Assembly: GCA_038247995.1 (NCBI GenBank)
Contig: JBBRUG010000133.1
Span: forward strand, 1 to 14,951
DNA length: 14,951 nucleotides
Direction: 5' to 3'
Source: JBBRUG01 sp038247995
GTDB taxonomy: Bacteria; Chloroflexota; Chloroflexia; Chloroflexales; Chloroflexaceae
Under the pieces are notes generated by a model. It was not told the DNA's origin. It did no database searches and saw only the letters and a list, made by a program, of their open reading frames with translations. Positions 1 through 5,777 of this stretch are shown one piece after another. Positions within the stretch are counted from its first letter, which is position 1. Each line of letters starts with the position of its first letter. The position numbers and the translations under genes are program-made.

Positions 1-268
1 CGATCATCCCGTAGAGCAGTGCAAATCGCTCAGCCCAGATCGTGCGCGGGAAGCGTTTGCCGCGCCGCCAGTCGCCCAGCGCCAACTTCAGCGGCTGGCG
101 GGTGAGAAAGGCGCCCAGGGCGGCCAGGCTCAGGCACACGCCCGCCGCTGACGGCGCGACCCACAGGCCCAGCAGGATCGGTGCGCCCAGCAATCCCCAG
201 CCGCCATGTTCCGTCGGCAGAGCAATGGGTCGCAGGCGCACCGCTGGGGTAGAAGATGATGTGTTCAT
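1..268 (-). CDS. YwiC-like membrane protein, 3' end beyond window
   Basis: This partial reading frame starts at ATG 268 and runs off the left edge, giving 89 residues. The translation has EHGGWGLLGAPILLG near residues 20-34, then a hydrophobic stretch and RQPLKLALGDWRRGKR near 57-72. That is the N-terminal pattern of the YwiC-like family (small multi-spanning membrane proteins of unknown function). In Bacillus subtilis ywiC lies near fnr and the nitrate reductase genes (established context), and here too a Crp/Fnr gene is close by. The start is 4 bases after the cupin stop, so it is the last visible gene of the operon that begins at 1666. Function is unknown; only the family call is made. The missing C-terminus means total length cannot be judged. 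Confidence 0.8.
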   Translation of the reverse strand, partial: MNTSSSTPAVRLRPIALPTEHGGWGLLGAPILLGLWVAPSAAGVCLSLAALGAFLTRQPLKLALGDWRRGKRFPRTIWAERFALLYGMI

Positions 269-272
269 CAGG

Positions 273-599
273 CTAGGCCGCTGCCTGCCCTTTCAGCAGC
301 ACTAACAGCATCTTCACTGGCGTTTCAGCGTGGATGTTGTGCGACAGACGGGCCGGCATATGCACCCAGGTATTGGGGTGCGCTTCACGCGTCTCTGTCC
401 CCAGCGTCACCCGCGCCGCACCCTCCAGGAAGTGCAGCAGCGCCGGCACCGCCGCCGTATGTTCCGAAAGCTCTTGCCCGGCGGCAAAACCGAAGAGGAC
501 GACTTTCAGCCCGTCGTCCTGGTAGAGTGTGCGGCTGATTGTTCCGTCCTCAGGAATGGCGACTTCGTTGCTCAGGTTCAAGAATGTCGTCGCGTTCAT
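273..599 (-). CDS. Small single-domain cupin protein
   Basis: This 108-residue protein fits one small beta-barrel cupin. The strands around LKVVLFGFAAGQELSEH (about 31-47), ALLHFLEGAARVTLG (53-67) and NTWVHMPARLSHNIHA (76-91) follow the usual two-motif cupin layout. Possible metal ligands are His47, His56, His80 and His87. The ATG overlaps the TGA of the upstream methyltransferase gene (ATGA, 596-599), so translation is probably coupled. The ywiC-like gene starts 4 bases after the stop. Small cupins of this type can bind metal or small ligands or act as sensors; which applies cannot be read from the sequence. It sits in a putative Fnr-family-controlled operon, so a redox or NO-linked role is plausible but inferred. 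Confidence 0.85.
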   Translation of the reverse strand: MNATTFLNLSNEVAIPEDGTISRTLYQDDGLKVVLFGFAAGQELSEHTAAVPALLHFLEGAARVTLGTETREAHPNTWVHMPARLSHNIHAETPVKMLLVLLKGQAAA

Positions 600-1426
600 A
601 CGGTCTCCTGTGTTTCAGGCTTCACCGCCACGAGGGCGATCGCCGCCAGATTGTCTGCGTGGGTGTGGAAGACCTTGCGCATTGCCAGGATGCGCCGACG
701 GGCCGCTGGGGTGCGCAGGATGTTGAACAGGATGCGCAGCGCCCGACCCAGCCCTTCGTCTTGCACCATGCGCTTTGGCTCCAGAAGATGCATCGGCGCG
801 GCGAATTTGGCCTGTACCCGAAACCCTTCGGCCTCTAACACCGCCCGCCACTCCGACGCGGTAAGCGGGCGGGCGCCGACGTGGATCGCCGCCGAAAGAT
901 CGCGCATCACCATCTCCTTTATCGCCTCGCTCACGTTATCGGGCGTCAGGCTGAGTTCGTGGATGCCGTAGCGTCCGCCGGGCTTCAAGATACGATACGC
1001 CTCGCGAACGATCCGCGCCTTCTGCCCCGACGTGTGCATCGTCAGCATCGCTTCGCCATACACCACCGACGCCGATTCGCTCGCCAGCCCCGTCTCCTCA
1101 GCCGTTCCGATCAGACAGCGGTACCCCGGGTTGGTGAGCAAACGCCGGACATGAGCCGCAGCAGCCTCATCACGCTCGATTCCAGTATACGCCAACGGCT
1201 GACGTTCCAGCGCCAAGCGCGCCGTGACCCCCAGGCCGGGCGCGAATTCAACAACAGCATCGCTGGCCGTGATCGCCAGGCCATCCAGCATCTGGCGCGT
1301 TAGCTCCAGGCCGCCGGGGCGCAAGACGCGCTTGCCCATGCGGGCCAGCAACCAGTGGCCGGGCATCTTCGCCATGTCCAGGGTAGCGCCGGGAATGGCG
1401 TCGGCGTGTTCAGTGGGGGAAGCCAT
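596..1426 (-). CDS. Class I SAM-dependent methyltransferase
   Basis: This 276-residue protein has the Rossmann-type SAM-binding pattern. Motif I is VVEFAPGLG at about 58-66, the acidic residue after strand 2 is in TGIERDE (81-87), and LKPGGRYGIHEL (147-158) is the post-motif III segment seen in UbiE-like methyltransferases. The first ~50 residues form a helical cap, and the C-terminal ~110 residues probably form the substrate-binding part. The start at 1426 has a strong ribosome site (AAGGAG, 6-base spacing) that overlaps the last codons of the DUF1858 gene. Its stop overlaps the cupin start. The substrate is unknown. Association with a DUF1858 protein, a cupin and a Crp/Fnr regulator suggests a low-oxygen or NO-linked pathway, which is inference. 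No damage to the motifs is visible. Confidence 0.88.
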   Translation of the reverse strand: MASPTEHADAIPGATLDMAKMPGHWLLARMGKRVLRPGGLELTRQMLDGLAITASDAVVEFAPGLGVTARLALERQPLAYTGIERDEAAAAHVRRLLTNPGYRCLIGTAEETGLASESASVVYGEAMLTMHTSGQKARIVREAYRILKPGGRYGIHELSLTPDNVSEAIKEMVMRDLSAAIHVGARPLTASEWRAVLEAEGFRVQAKFAAPMHLLEPKRMVQDEGLGRALRILFNILRTPAARRRILAMRKVFHTHADNLAAIALVAVKPETQETV

Positions 1427-1429
1427 ACA

Positions 1430-1666
1430 TTACTCCTTCTCAGATACATCCGCCGCAGCGGCGGTTACAATAGTGGCGTGAATCTCGGCGCGCAGCTCGT
1501 CGGTGGGAATGTGGTAACTGACGGCGGCTTCGTGCAGCGTTTCGAAGCGTGCCATGACACAGCCAACGCATGCCATCCGCCGGCGCAAAAATACCGCGAT
1601 TGTCGCCGGCCAGTTCGCCAGCAGTTCAGCAACGGTCTGATCGGGATGGGGTTGATCTGGTTTCAT
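1430..1666 (-). CDS. DUF1858-type redox-disulfide protein
   Basis: This 78-residue protein matches the DUF1858 / hybrid-cluster-protein-associated family. It has a short helical domain (TVAELLANWPATIAVFLRR), then the MACVGC motif (Cys-x2-Cys) and RFETLHEAAVSY. The two cysteines are the expected redox-active pair. The start at 1666 is preferred over the longer ATG at 1693, because GGAGG lies 6 bases before it while the upstream ATG has no ribosome site and coincides with the putative -10 box. It is the first gene of a tightly spaced operon (3 bases to the methyltransferase). A palindromic Fnr-type site lies 51-64 bases upstream. Family members often occur with anaerobic or nitrosative-stress genes. 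The biochemical role is not established. Confidence 0.85.
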   Translation of the reverse strand: MKPDQPHPDQTVAELLANWPATIAVFLRRRMACVGCVMARFETLHEAAVSYHIPTDELRAEIHATIVTAAAADVSEKE

Positions 1667-1688
1667 GCTGAGCCTCCGGTTGGATTTC

Positions 1689-1730
1689 AACATAACGTGG
1701 TTACAAGTGTCTGTCGTTGCGCAAGCGCAA
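1689..1730 (-). promoter_or_regulatory. Putative class II Crp/Fnr-activated promoter
   Basis: The palindrome TTGCG-CAAG-CGCAA occupies 1717-1730, centred at 1723.5. On the minus strand a TATGTT hexamer lies at 1694-1689. If transcription starts at 1682, the hexamer falls exactly at -12 to -7 and the palindrome centre at -41.5, the classic class II activator position of Fnr/Crp-family proteins. No -35 hexamer is needed in such promoters. It sits between the Crp/Fnr gene and the DUF1858 gene and would drive the DUF1858-methyltransferase-cupin-YwiC operon. The geometry is read from the sequence; use by the neighbouring regulator is inferred. Confidence 0.65.
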
Positions 1731-1738
1731 TAAGCGCC

Positions 1739-2443
1739 TTATTTAGGCAGATCATCAGCAATACTGACGAGGCGATGCGGGGCGCAAATCACCACTTGCG
1801 TGCGGGTCGAGGCGACGATGCCATCCTGTTCCCAACGGCTGAGCGTGCGGCTCACGGTATACAGCGTGGTGCCGCTCATCTCGGCGAGATCCTGGCGTGA
1901 GAGCGGTAGATCGATCAACACGCCATCAGGCACCCGCCGTCCAACCTGGTTGGCCAGGCGCAAGAGCGTGCGCGCCAGACGGCGCTCGACGCGCTCGACG
2001 TTCCGCTCAAGGTATTGCTGCTGCAACTCAATAAAACGCCCGCTCACCAGGTGGAGAGCGCGGACTGCCAGTAATGGATGCCGCTCGATCAGCCCGGTGA
2101 GCGTCGGGTGATCCCAGGCGAGCAGTGTGCAGGGGCGCAGCGCGTACGCTGACAGCGGATAGACTGCCTGTGGCAACACGGCGATGATTCCCACCGGCTC
2201 AGGCGGCTGAACGATCCGCAGAATGACCTGTTCGCCGGTCGCAGCGAGTTTGCTCAGGCGCACCTGCCCCTGTGCCAGGACGTAGCACGCGTTGGCGGGT
2301 TCGTCCTCACTGAAGAGGTAGGCGTGCGCAGCGATACTATGCGTCGTTGTGGCGACGCACAGCTCTTCACGCGCAGCAGCAGTTAGCCCGGCGCAGAGCG
2401 GGCAGGCGGCGAGGATATGTTGGCGTTCACTCAGCGATACCAT
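1739..2443 (-). CDS. Crp/Fnr-family transcriptional regulator
   Basis: This 234-residue protein has an N-terminal cyclic-nucleotide-binding-like beta-roll (about 15-125), a long dimerisation helix (about 130-168) and a C-terminal winged helix-turn-helix with LSRQDLAEMSGTTLYTVSRTL at about 181-201. Cys15 and Cys18 (ACPLC) are near the N-terminus, but the four-cysteine pattern of E. coli Fnr is not present, so an Fe-S cluster of that type is not supported. The recognition helix reads LYTVSR where E. coli Fnr has VETISR. From memory, His/Tyr-Thr-Val-Ser-Arg helices occur in NO-responsive NnrR-like members. It is a likely regulator of the downstream operon through the 1717-1730 palindrome. The gene starts 78 bases after the rhodanese stop; the ribosome site is weak. 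Confidence 0.9.
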   Translation of the reverse strand: MVSLSERQHILAACPLCAGLTAAAREELCVATTTHSIAAHAYLFSEDEPANACYVLAQGQVRLSKLAATGEQVILRIVQPPEPVGIIAVLPQAVYPLSAYALRPCTLLAWDHPTLTGLIERHPLLAVRALHLVSGRFIELQQQYLERNVERVERRLARTLLRLANQVGRRVPDGVLIDLPLSRQDLAEMSGTTLYTVSRTLSRWEQDGIVASTRTQVVICAPHRLVSIADDLPK

Positions 2444-2476
2444 CTACATCCAACTCCGAAACAAGCAGAATGCGCG

Positions 2477-2497
2477 CAAGCTTCACGAGAAAGCTTG
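2477..2497. repeat. Perfect 7-bp inverted repeat upstream of Crp/Fnr gene
   Basis: CAAGCTT (2477-2483) and AAGCTTG (2491-2497) are separated by 7 bases. The repeat lies 34 bases before the Crp/Fnr start codon, in the gap after the rhodanese gene. It could be an operator or a weak transcript hairpin. No T-run follows on the minus strand, so an intrinsic terminator is not supported. Confidence 0.4.
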
Positions 2498-2521
2498 AGC
2501 CGCCGTCTTCCAACGCCTTGT

Positions 2522-2860
2522 CTATCGGCCCCCGGCCATCGGCTGGTGTTCCGCCATCCACGCCGGGAGGCCGCCATCCAACAAGCGCGCATCGAAACCG
2601 GAGCGGCGCAACAGTGCGGCGGCCTGCTCCCCACGCGAGTTGCCAGGATGCTGCATCGTACAATAGGTAATGATCGGGCGATCCGGCGGCAGTTTCGCCA
2701 TGCGCTGCTCCAATTCGGCGGCAGGAATATGCTGCGCACCGGGTACATGCCCGGCGGCGAATTCGGCGGCGCTGCGCACGTCGATCACCAGCGACCGATA
2801 GCTGGTTGTCAGCAGACCGCGTAGCGCGGCGACAGTGATAACGGTAGGCGGTGGTTCCAT
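2522..2860 (-). CDS. Single-domain rhodanese-like protein
   Basis: This 112-residue protein covers one rhodanese domain: LVIDVRSAAEFAAGHVPGA at 24-42 (CH2A-like region), then the catalytic loop YCTMQHPGNSRGE at 66-78 with candidate catalytic Cys67, and DGGLPAW at 95-101. The loop from Cys67 to Arg76 is longer than the usual six-residue rhodanese loop, so the substrate may differ from thiosulfate. The start codon directly follows the TAG of the ABC ATPase gene (2861-2863), which suggests translational coupling and membership of the iron uptake operon. Rhodaneses move sulfane sulfur or act as redox or phosphate-handling enzymes. A role in Fe-S supply next to iron uptake is possible but inferred. 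Confidence 0.87.
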   Translation of the reverse strand: MEPPPTVITVAALRGLLTTSYRSLVIDVRSAAEFAAGHVPGAQHIPAAELEQRMAKLPPDRPIITYCTMQHPGNSRGEQAAALLRRSGFDARLLDGGLPAWMAEHQPMAGGR

Positions 2861-3670
2861 CTACGTCTCGTCGTACTCATCGGGTGTTTCTGCTAATCCG
2901 TAGGCAATGCAGAGCGGCACGCCGGTGCGTGGATCGGGCACGACATCGGCTTCAACATTGAAGACAGCGCGCAGCAACGCGGGCGTCACAATGTCTGCGG
3001 GCGGGCCGGATGCCGCCACGGCCCCCGCTTTCAGCGCGACGACGTGGCTGGCGTGGCGCGTGGCGTGGTTCAAGTCGTGCACGACCATTACAATCGTGCG
3101 CCCCTGAGCACGATTCAGCCGCTCCAACAACTGCAACACCTCGATCTGGTGCGAGAGATCGAGAAAGGTGGTCGGCTCATCGAGCAGAATCACCGCCGTC
3201 TCCTGGGCCAGGGTCATTGCAATCCAGGCGCGCTGGCGTTGCCCGCCCGACAGCGCATCCACCGGTCGATCCGCGAACTCCAGCATCCCCGTCAGCGCGA
3301 GCGCCTTGTTCACAGCGCTCTCATCATCGGCGGCCCACTGCTGGAACCATGACTGATGCGGGTAGCGGCCCTGCGCCACCAGTTCGCGCACCGTGAGCCC
3401 TTCCGGCGCAACCGGGCTCTGCGGCAGAATGCCGAGTTGCTTCGCCAGTTCCCGCGTCGGCAGGTGATGGATCGCCTTGCCGTCGAGGTAGGCCGCGCCG
3501 CCCCTGGGCGCCAGCAGGCGCGCCAGGCCGCGCAGCAGCGTACTTTTGCCGCAGCCGTTCGGCCCGACCAGCGCGGTAATCTGCCCACTCGGGATCGTCA
3601 CATCCATCCCGTCGATAATCGTCGCCTGGTCGTACGCCAGGGTGAGGTTCTGAGTCGTGAGTGTGCTCAT
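2861..3670 (-). CDS. ABC transporter ATPase for iron-siderophore uptake (FecE/FepC type)
   Basis: This 269-residue nucleotide-binding subunit is complete. It has Walker A GPNGCGKST (36-44), a Q-loop at Gln84, signature LSGGQRQRAWIA (140-151), Walker B VILLDEP (160-166) and the switch His198 in VVHDLNHA. Length and motif spacing match FecE/FepC/FhuC-type importers, and it powers the two FecCD-type permeases encoded upstream in the same operon. The start at 3670 has only a weak ribosome site (AGAAAG) and lies 57 bases after the permease stop, a gap that holds the intergenic repeat at 3685-3732. It is the only importer ATPase in the window, so it may serve all three binding proteins. It acts on the cytoplasmic face of the membrane. 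The exact chelate is unknown. Confidence 0.95.
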   Translation of the reverse strand: MSTLTTQNLTLAYDQATIIDGMDVTIPSGQITALVGPNGCGKSTLLRGLARLLAPRGGAAYLDGKAIHHLPTRELAKQLGILPQSPVAPEGLTVRELVAQGRYPHQSWFQQWAADDESAVNKALALTGMLEFADRPVDALSGGQRQRAWIAMTLAQETAVILLDEPTTFLDLSHQIEVLQLLERLNRAQGRTIVMVVHDLNHATRHASHVVALKAGAVAASGPPADIVTPALLRAVFNVEADVVPDPRTGVPLCIAYGLAETPDEYDET

Positions 3671-3684
3671 AATCTTTCTAAGCA

Positions 3685-3732
3685 GGTGACTGGGTGACGA
3701 ATTTTATTACCGTCAGGTGTCACCGTGTCATC
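3685..3732. repeat. 48-bp intergenic repeat, copy A
   Basis: This segment begins GGTGACTGGGTGAC and ends GGTGTCACCGTGTCATC. It aligns without gaps to 5679-5726 with 39 of 48 identical bases by hand count. The outer GGTGAC (3685-3690) and GTCACC (3719-3724) are reverse complements, so a hairpin is possible. It overlaps the TGA of the upstream permease gene (3728-3730). Both copies occupy gaps inside the iron uptake operon. Confidence 0.75.
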
Positions 3733-4798
3733 CCCGCCGCGTGCGCCACAACAGGTAGATAAAGAACGGCGCGCCGACAACGGCGGTGACGAGGCCGACC
3801 GGCAGTTCGATCGGTGCAAAAATGGTGCGGCCTACCAGATCGGCGGCGACAACAATCAGCGCCCCGATCACGCCAGCTGTGAACAAGAGGCCATTATGAT
3901 CGGGGCCGACGAGGCGGCGGGCGATATGGGGCGCCATCAACCCGACAAACCCGATCGTCCCGGCAGCGGCCACCGTCGCAGCAGCAAGCGCGACTGCCGT
4001 AAGCAAGAGTAAACCGCGCCGCCGTGCCACCGGGCTGCCCAGGCCGCGCGCCACGTCTTCGCCCAGGTTAAGTGCATTCAGGTCGCGGGCCAGCAGTAGC
4101 GCCAGCGGCACGAACACGACGATCCAGGGCACAAGCGGCCAGAACTCTGTCCACGAGCGGCCATACACGCTGCCGGTGAGCCAGATCAGCGCACGTTGCA
4201 CGTCGTAGATGTCGCCGAAGGTGATTATAAGGGTCGTCAGCGCGCCGCAGATCGCACCCAGGCCGATGCCGACGAGAATTAAGCGAATCGGCGAGTCGCC
4301 GCCGCGCCAGGCGAGCAGGTAGATCAGCGCGGCAATCGTTACCGCGCCGCCAAATGCCGCCAGCGGGATGATCCCGGCAGGCACATTACGCACCACGACG
4401 ATGAGCGTCACCGCGACCAACCCGGCCCCAGCGCTGATGCCCAGGATGCCCGGATCAGCGAGCGGGTTGCGCGTGAGACCCTGCATAATTGCGCCCGACA
4501 CGCCTAACGCCAGGCCAACCAGCGCGGCGACGAGCATGCGCGGCAGGCGCAGCGTATTGACGATAAACGAGTAGTCCTCATTGCCGGTCGGCAGGCCCAG
4601 CACCGTCCGCACTACATCGAGCGGTGGCACCGGATATTCGCCCACGCCAATATTGACCACCATCGCCGCCAGCGTCGCCAGCAGCGCCAGCGCCAGCACC
4701 GGCGGCACGCGCCGATCAACGCGCAGCGAGAGCAGCCGCGTACGCAGCGTGATCCAGGGATACGCTGCACGTGAAGACGGCGCGATTTCAGCGCTCAT
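3728..4798 (-). CDS. FecCD-family iron-siderophore permease (second subunit)
   Basis: This 356-residue, very hydrophobic protein has about ten predicted membrane segments. The family segment IMQGLTRNPLADPGILG (about 104-120) is preceded by LRLPRMLVA, and the C-terminus ends in IELPVGLVTAVVGAPFF. These are standard FecCD/BtuC-type permease features, including the loop region that contacts the ATPase. It probably pairs with the permease at 5778-6824 as a heterodimer (FepD/FepG-like). The ATG overlaps the TGA of the FhuF-like gene by 4 bases and has a good AGGAGG site, so the two are translationally coupled. Length is normal and no disruption is seen. The substrate is taken as a ferric chelate because of the FhuF-like neighbour; cobalamin or haem cannot be fully excluded. 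Confidence 0.94.
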   Translation of the reverse strand: MSAEIAPSSRAAYPWITLRTRLLSLRVDRRVPPVLALALLATLAAMVVNIGVGEYPVPPLDVVRTVLGLPTGNEDYSFIVNTLRLPRMLVAALVGLALGVSGAIMQGLTRNPLADPGILGISAGAGLVAVTLIVVVRNVPAGIIPLAAFGGAVTIAALIYLLAWRGGDSPIRLILVGIGLGAICGALTTLIITFGDIYDVQRALIWLTGSVYGRSWTEFWPLVPWIVVFVPLALLLARDLNALNLGEDVARGLGSPVARRRGLLLLTAVALAAATVAAAGTIGFVGLMAPHIARRLVGPDHNGLLFTAGVIGALIVVAADLVGRTIFAPIELPVGLVTAVVGAPFFIYLLWRTRRG

Positions 4799-5655
4799 GC
4801 AGCCTCCTGTGCAAGCGATTCCGCCTGCCTTGCGTGTTCCTCGGCCAGGTAGGTCAGCAGCCGCTCACGGCGATCGTCTTGCGTCCGCTTCGGGCAGGTG
4901 CTGCAAAAATCGCCGCCTGCGGTTTTGTACCAGTAGCAACAGGTCGCCCGGTCGAGAAAGACCTGGCTGCGCTCGTGGTAGGCCAGTTCGATCAGGCCGA
5001 TCTGCCGACTAAACAGCGGCGAGGCGGGCGTGCGGATCAGAGCGGCGAGTTCGGATTCGATCTGCGCCGCCGTCGTGGTTGGAACGGATTTTTGCATCAG
5101 CCAGACCAATGTACTGGCACAGCTATCGGCCACGTTCAGCCACAGGCCGCGCGGCTTGCAGCCGCAGTGCGCGCTCAGATCAGCGATAACGCCGCCCAGG
5201 TGCGCTTCAAGGCCCGTACGCAACCATGTGCGTAACGCCTCCAGGTCGGCAACACTCGTCGCATCCGGGTGATCCGCCGCAGGGTCGCCAGGCAGCGCGG
5301 CGAAGCGTCCGCTGCCCAAAGCCAGCGCTTCGGCCTCATGTTCGGCGGAGTACCGGGTACGAATGTTTGCAACGCTCAGATCCGGCACGCGCCGATCCAC
5401 GAGGTAGCACGCGCTCGCCGTGCTGATCAGCGGCCACTGATAGCTTTGCAGAATCGCACTCGCCGTGATCGTCGGCGCCGTCGTGCGTAAGCGCGCCTGG
5501 GTGTACACCACCAGGCCGGCGAGGCGCGCCGACCCCGACGCAAGATCGGCGGCGGCGAACCCCGCTATACCACTGGGCGTACCGAGCTCCGGCTTCAGAT
5601 ATTCGTTTAACTGGCGCACTCTGTCCAGCGTCTGTGCAAGTGGATGATGAGCCAT
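4795..5655 (-). CDS. FhuF-like (2Fe-2S) ferric-siderophore reductase
   Basis: This 286-residue protein ends in the FhuF C-terminal pattern Cys-Cys-x10-Cys-x2-Cys (Cys239, Cys240, Cys251, Cys254, within RATCCYWYK and DFCSTCPKR). FhuF-type proteins hold a [2Fe-2S] cluster in this motif and reduce siderophore-bound Fe(III) in the cytoplasm so that iron is released. The start at 5655 is preferred over the upstream ATG at 5694 because AAGGAG lies 5 bases before it. The upstream ATG lies inside the repeat at 5679-5726. The gene sits between the two permease genes and overlaps the second one by 4 bases. The N-terminal ~200 residues are weakly conserved in this family, so the call rests on the cysteine motif, the length and the context. 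Confidence 0.85.
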   Translation of the reverse strand: MAHHPLAQTLDRVRQLNEYLKPELGTPSGIAGFAAADLASGSARLAGLVVYTQARLRTTAPTITASAILQSYQWPLISTASACYLVDRRVPDLSVANIRTRYSAEHEAEALALGSGRFAALPGDPAADHPDATSVADLEALRTWLRTGLEAHLGGVIADLSAHCGCKPRGLWLNVADSCASTLVWLMQKSVPTTTAAQIESELAALIRTPASPLFSRQIGLIELAYHERSQVFLDRATCCYWYKTAGGDFCSTCPKRTQDDRRERLLTYLAEEHARQAESLAQEAA

Positions 5656-5678
5656 AGATACTCCTTCGTTCCAAACAA

Positions 5679-5726
5679 GGTGACCGGGTGCCATATGTTA
5701 TTGCCGTTAGGTATCACCGTGTCACC
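5679..5726. repeat. 48-bp intergenic repeat, copy B
   Basis: This segment begins GGTGACCGGGTG and ends GGTATCACCGTGTCACC. It is the partner of 3685-3732 (39/48 identical). It lies between the first permease gene and the FhuF-like gene, upstream of the FhuF ribosome site. It runs into the 8-bp periodic tract at 5715-5766. Confidence 0.75.
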
Positions 5727-5766
5727 TTTTCACAGCTTCACCGTATTACCATGTCACCGCTTCAGT
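5715..5766. repeat. Degenerate 8-bp tandem repeat, CACCnnnn on plus strand
   Basis: The cores CACC, CACC, CACA, CACC, TACC, CACC and CAGT start at 5715, 5723, 5731, 5739, 5747, 5755 and 5763, exactly every 8 bases. On the transcribed minus strand this reads as GGTGAnnn units. The same 8-base phase links the paired GGTGAC motifs in copies A and B (3685 and 3693; 3721 and 3729). It fills most of the 122-base gap after the first permease gene. Confidence 0.7.
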
Positions 5767-5777
5767 GCCGCAGTGCG

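Noticed and set aside
1667..1693. Upstream ATG at 1693 as start of the DUF1858 gene
   Set aside because: It has no ribosome site and falls on the putative -10 box, while ATG 1666 has GGAGG at 6 bases.
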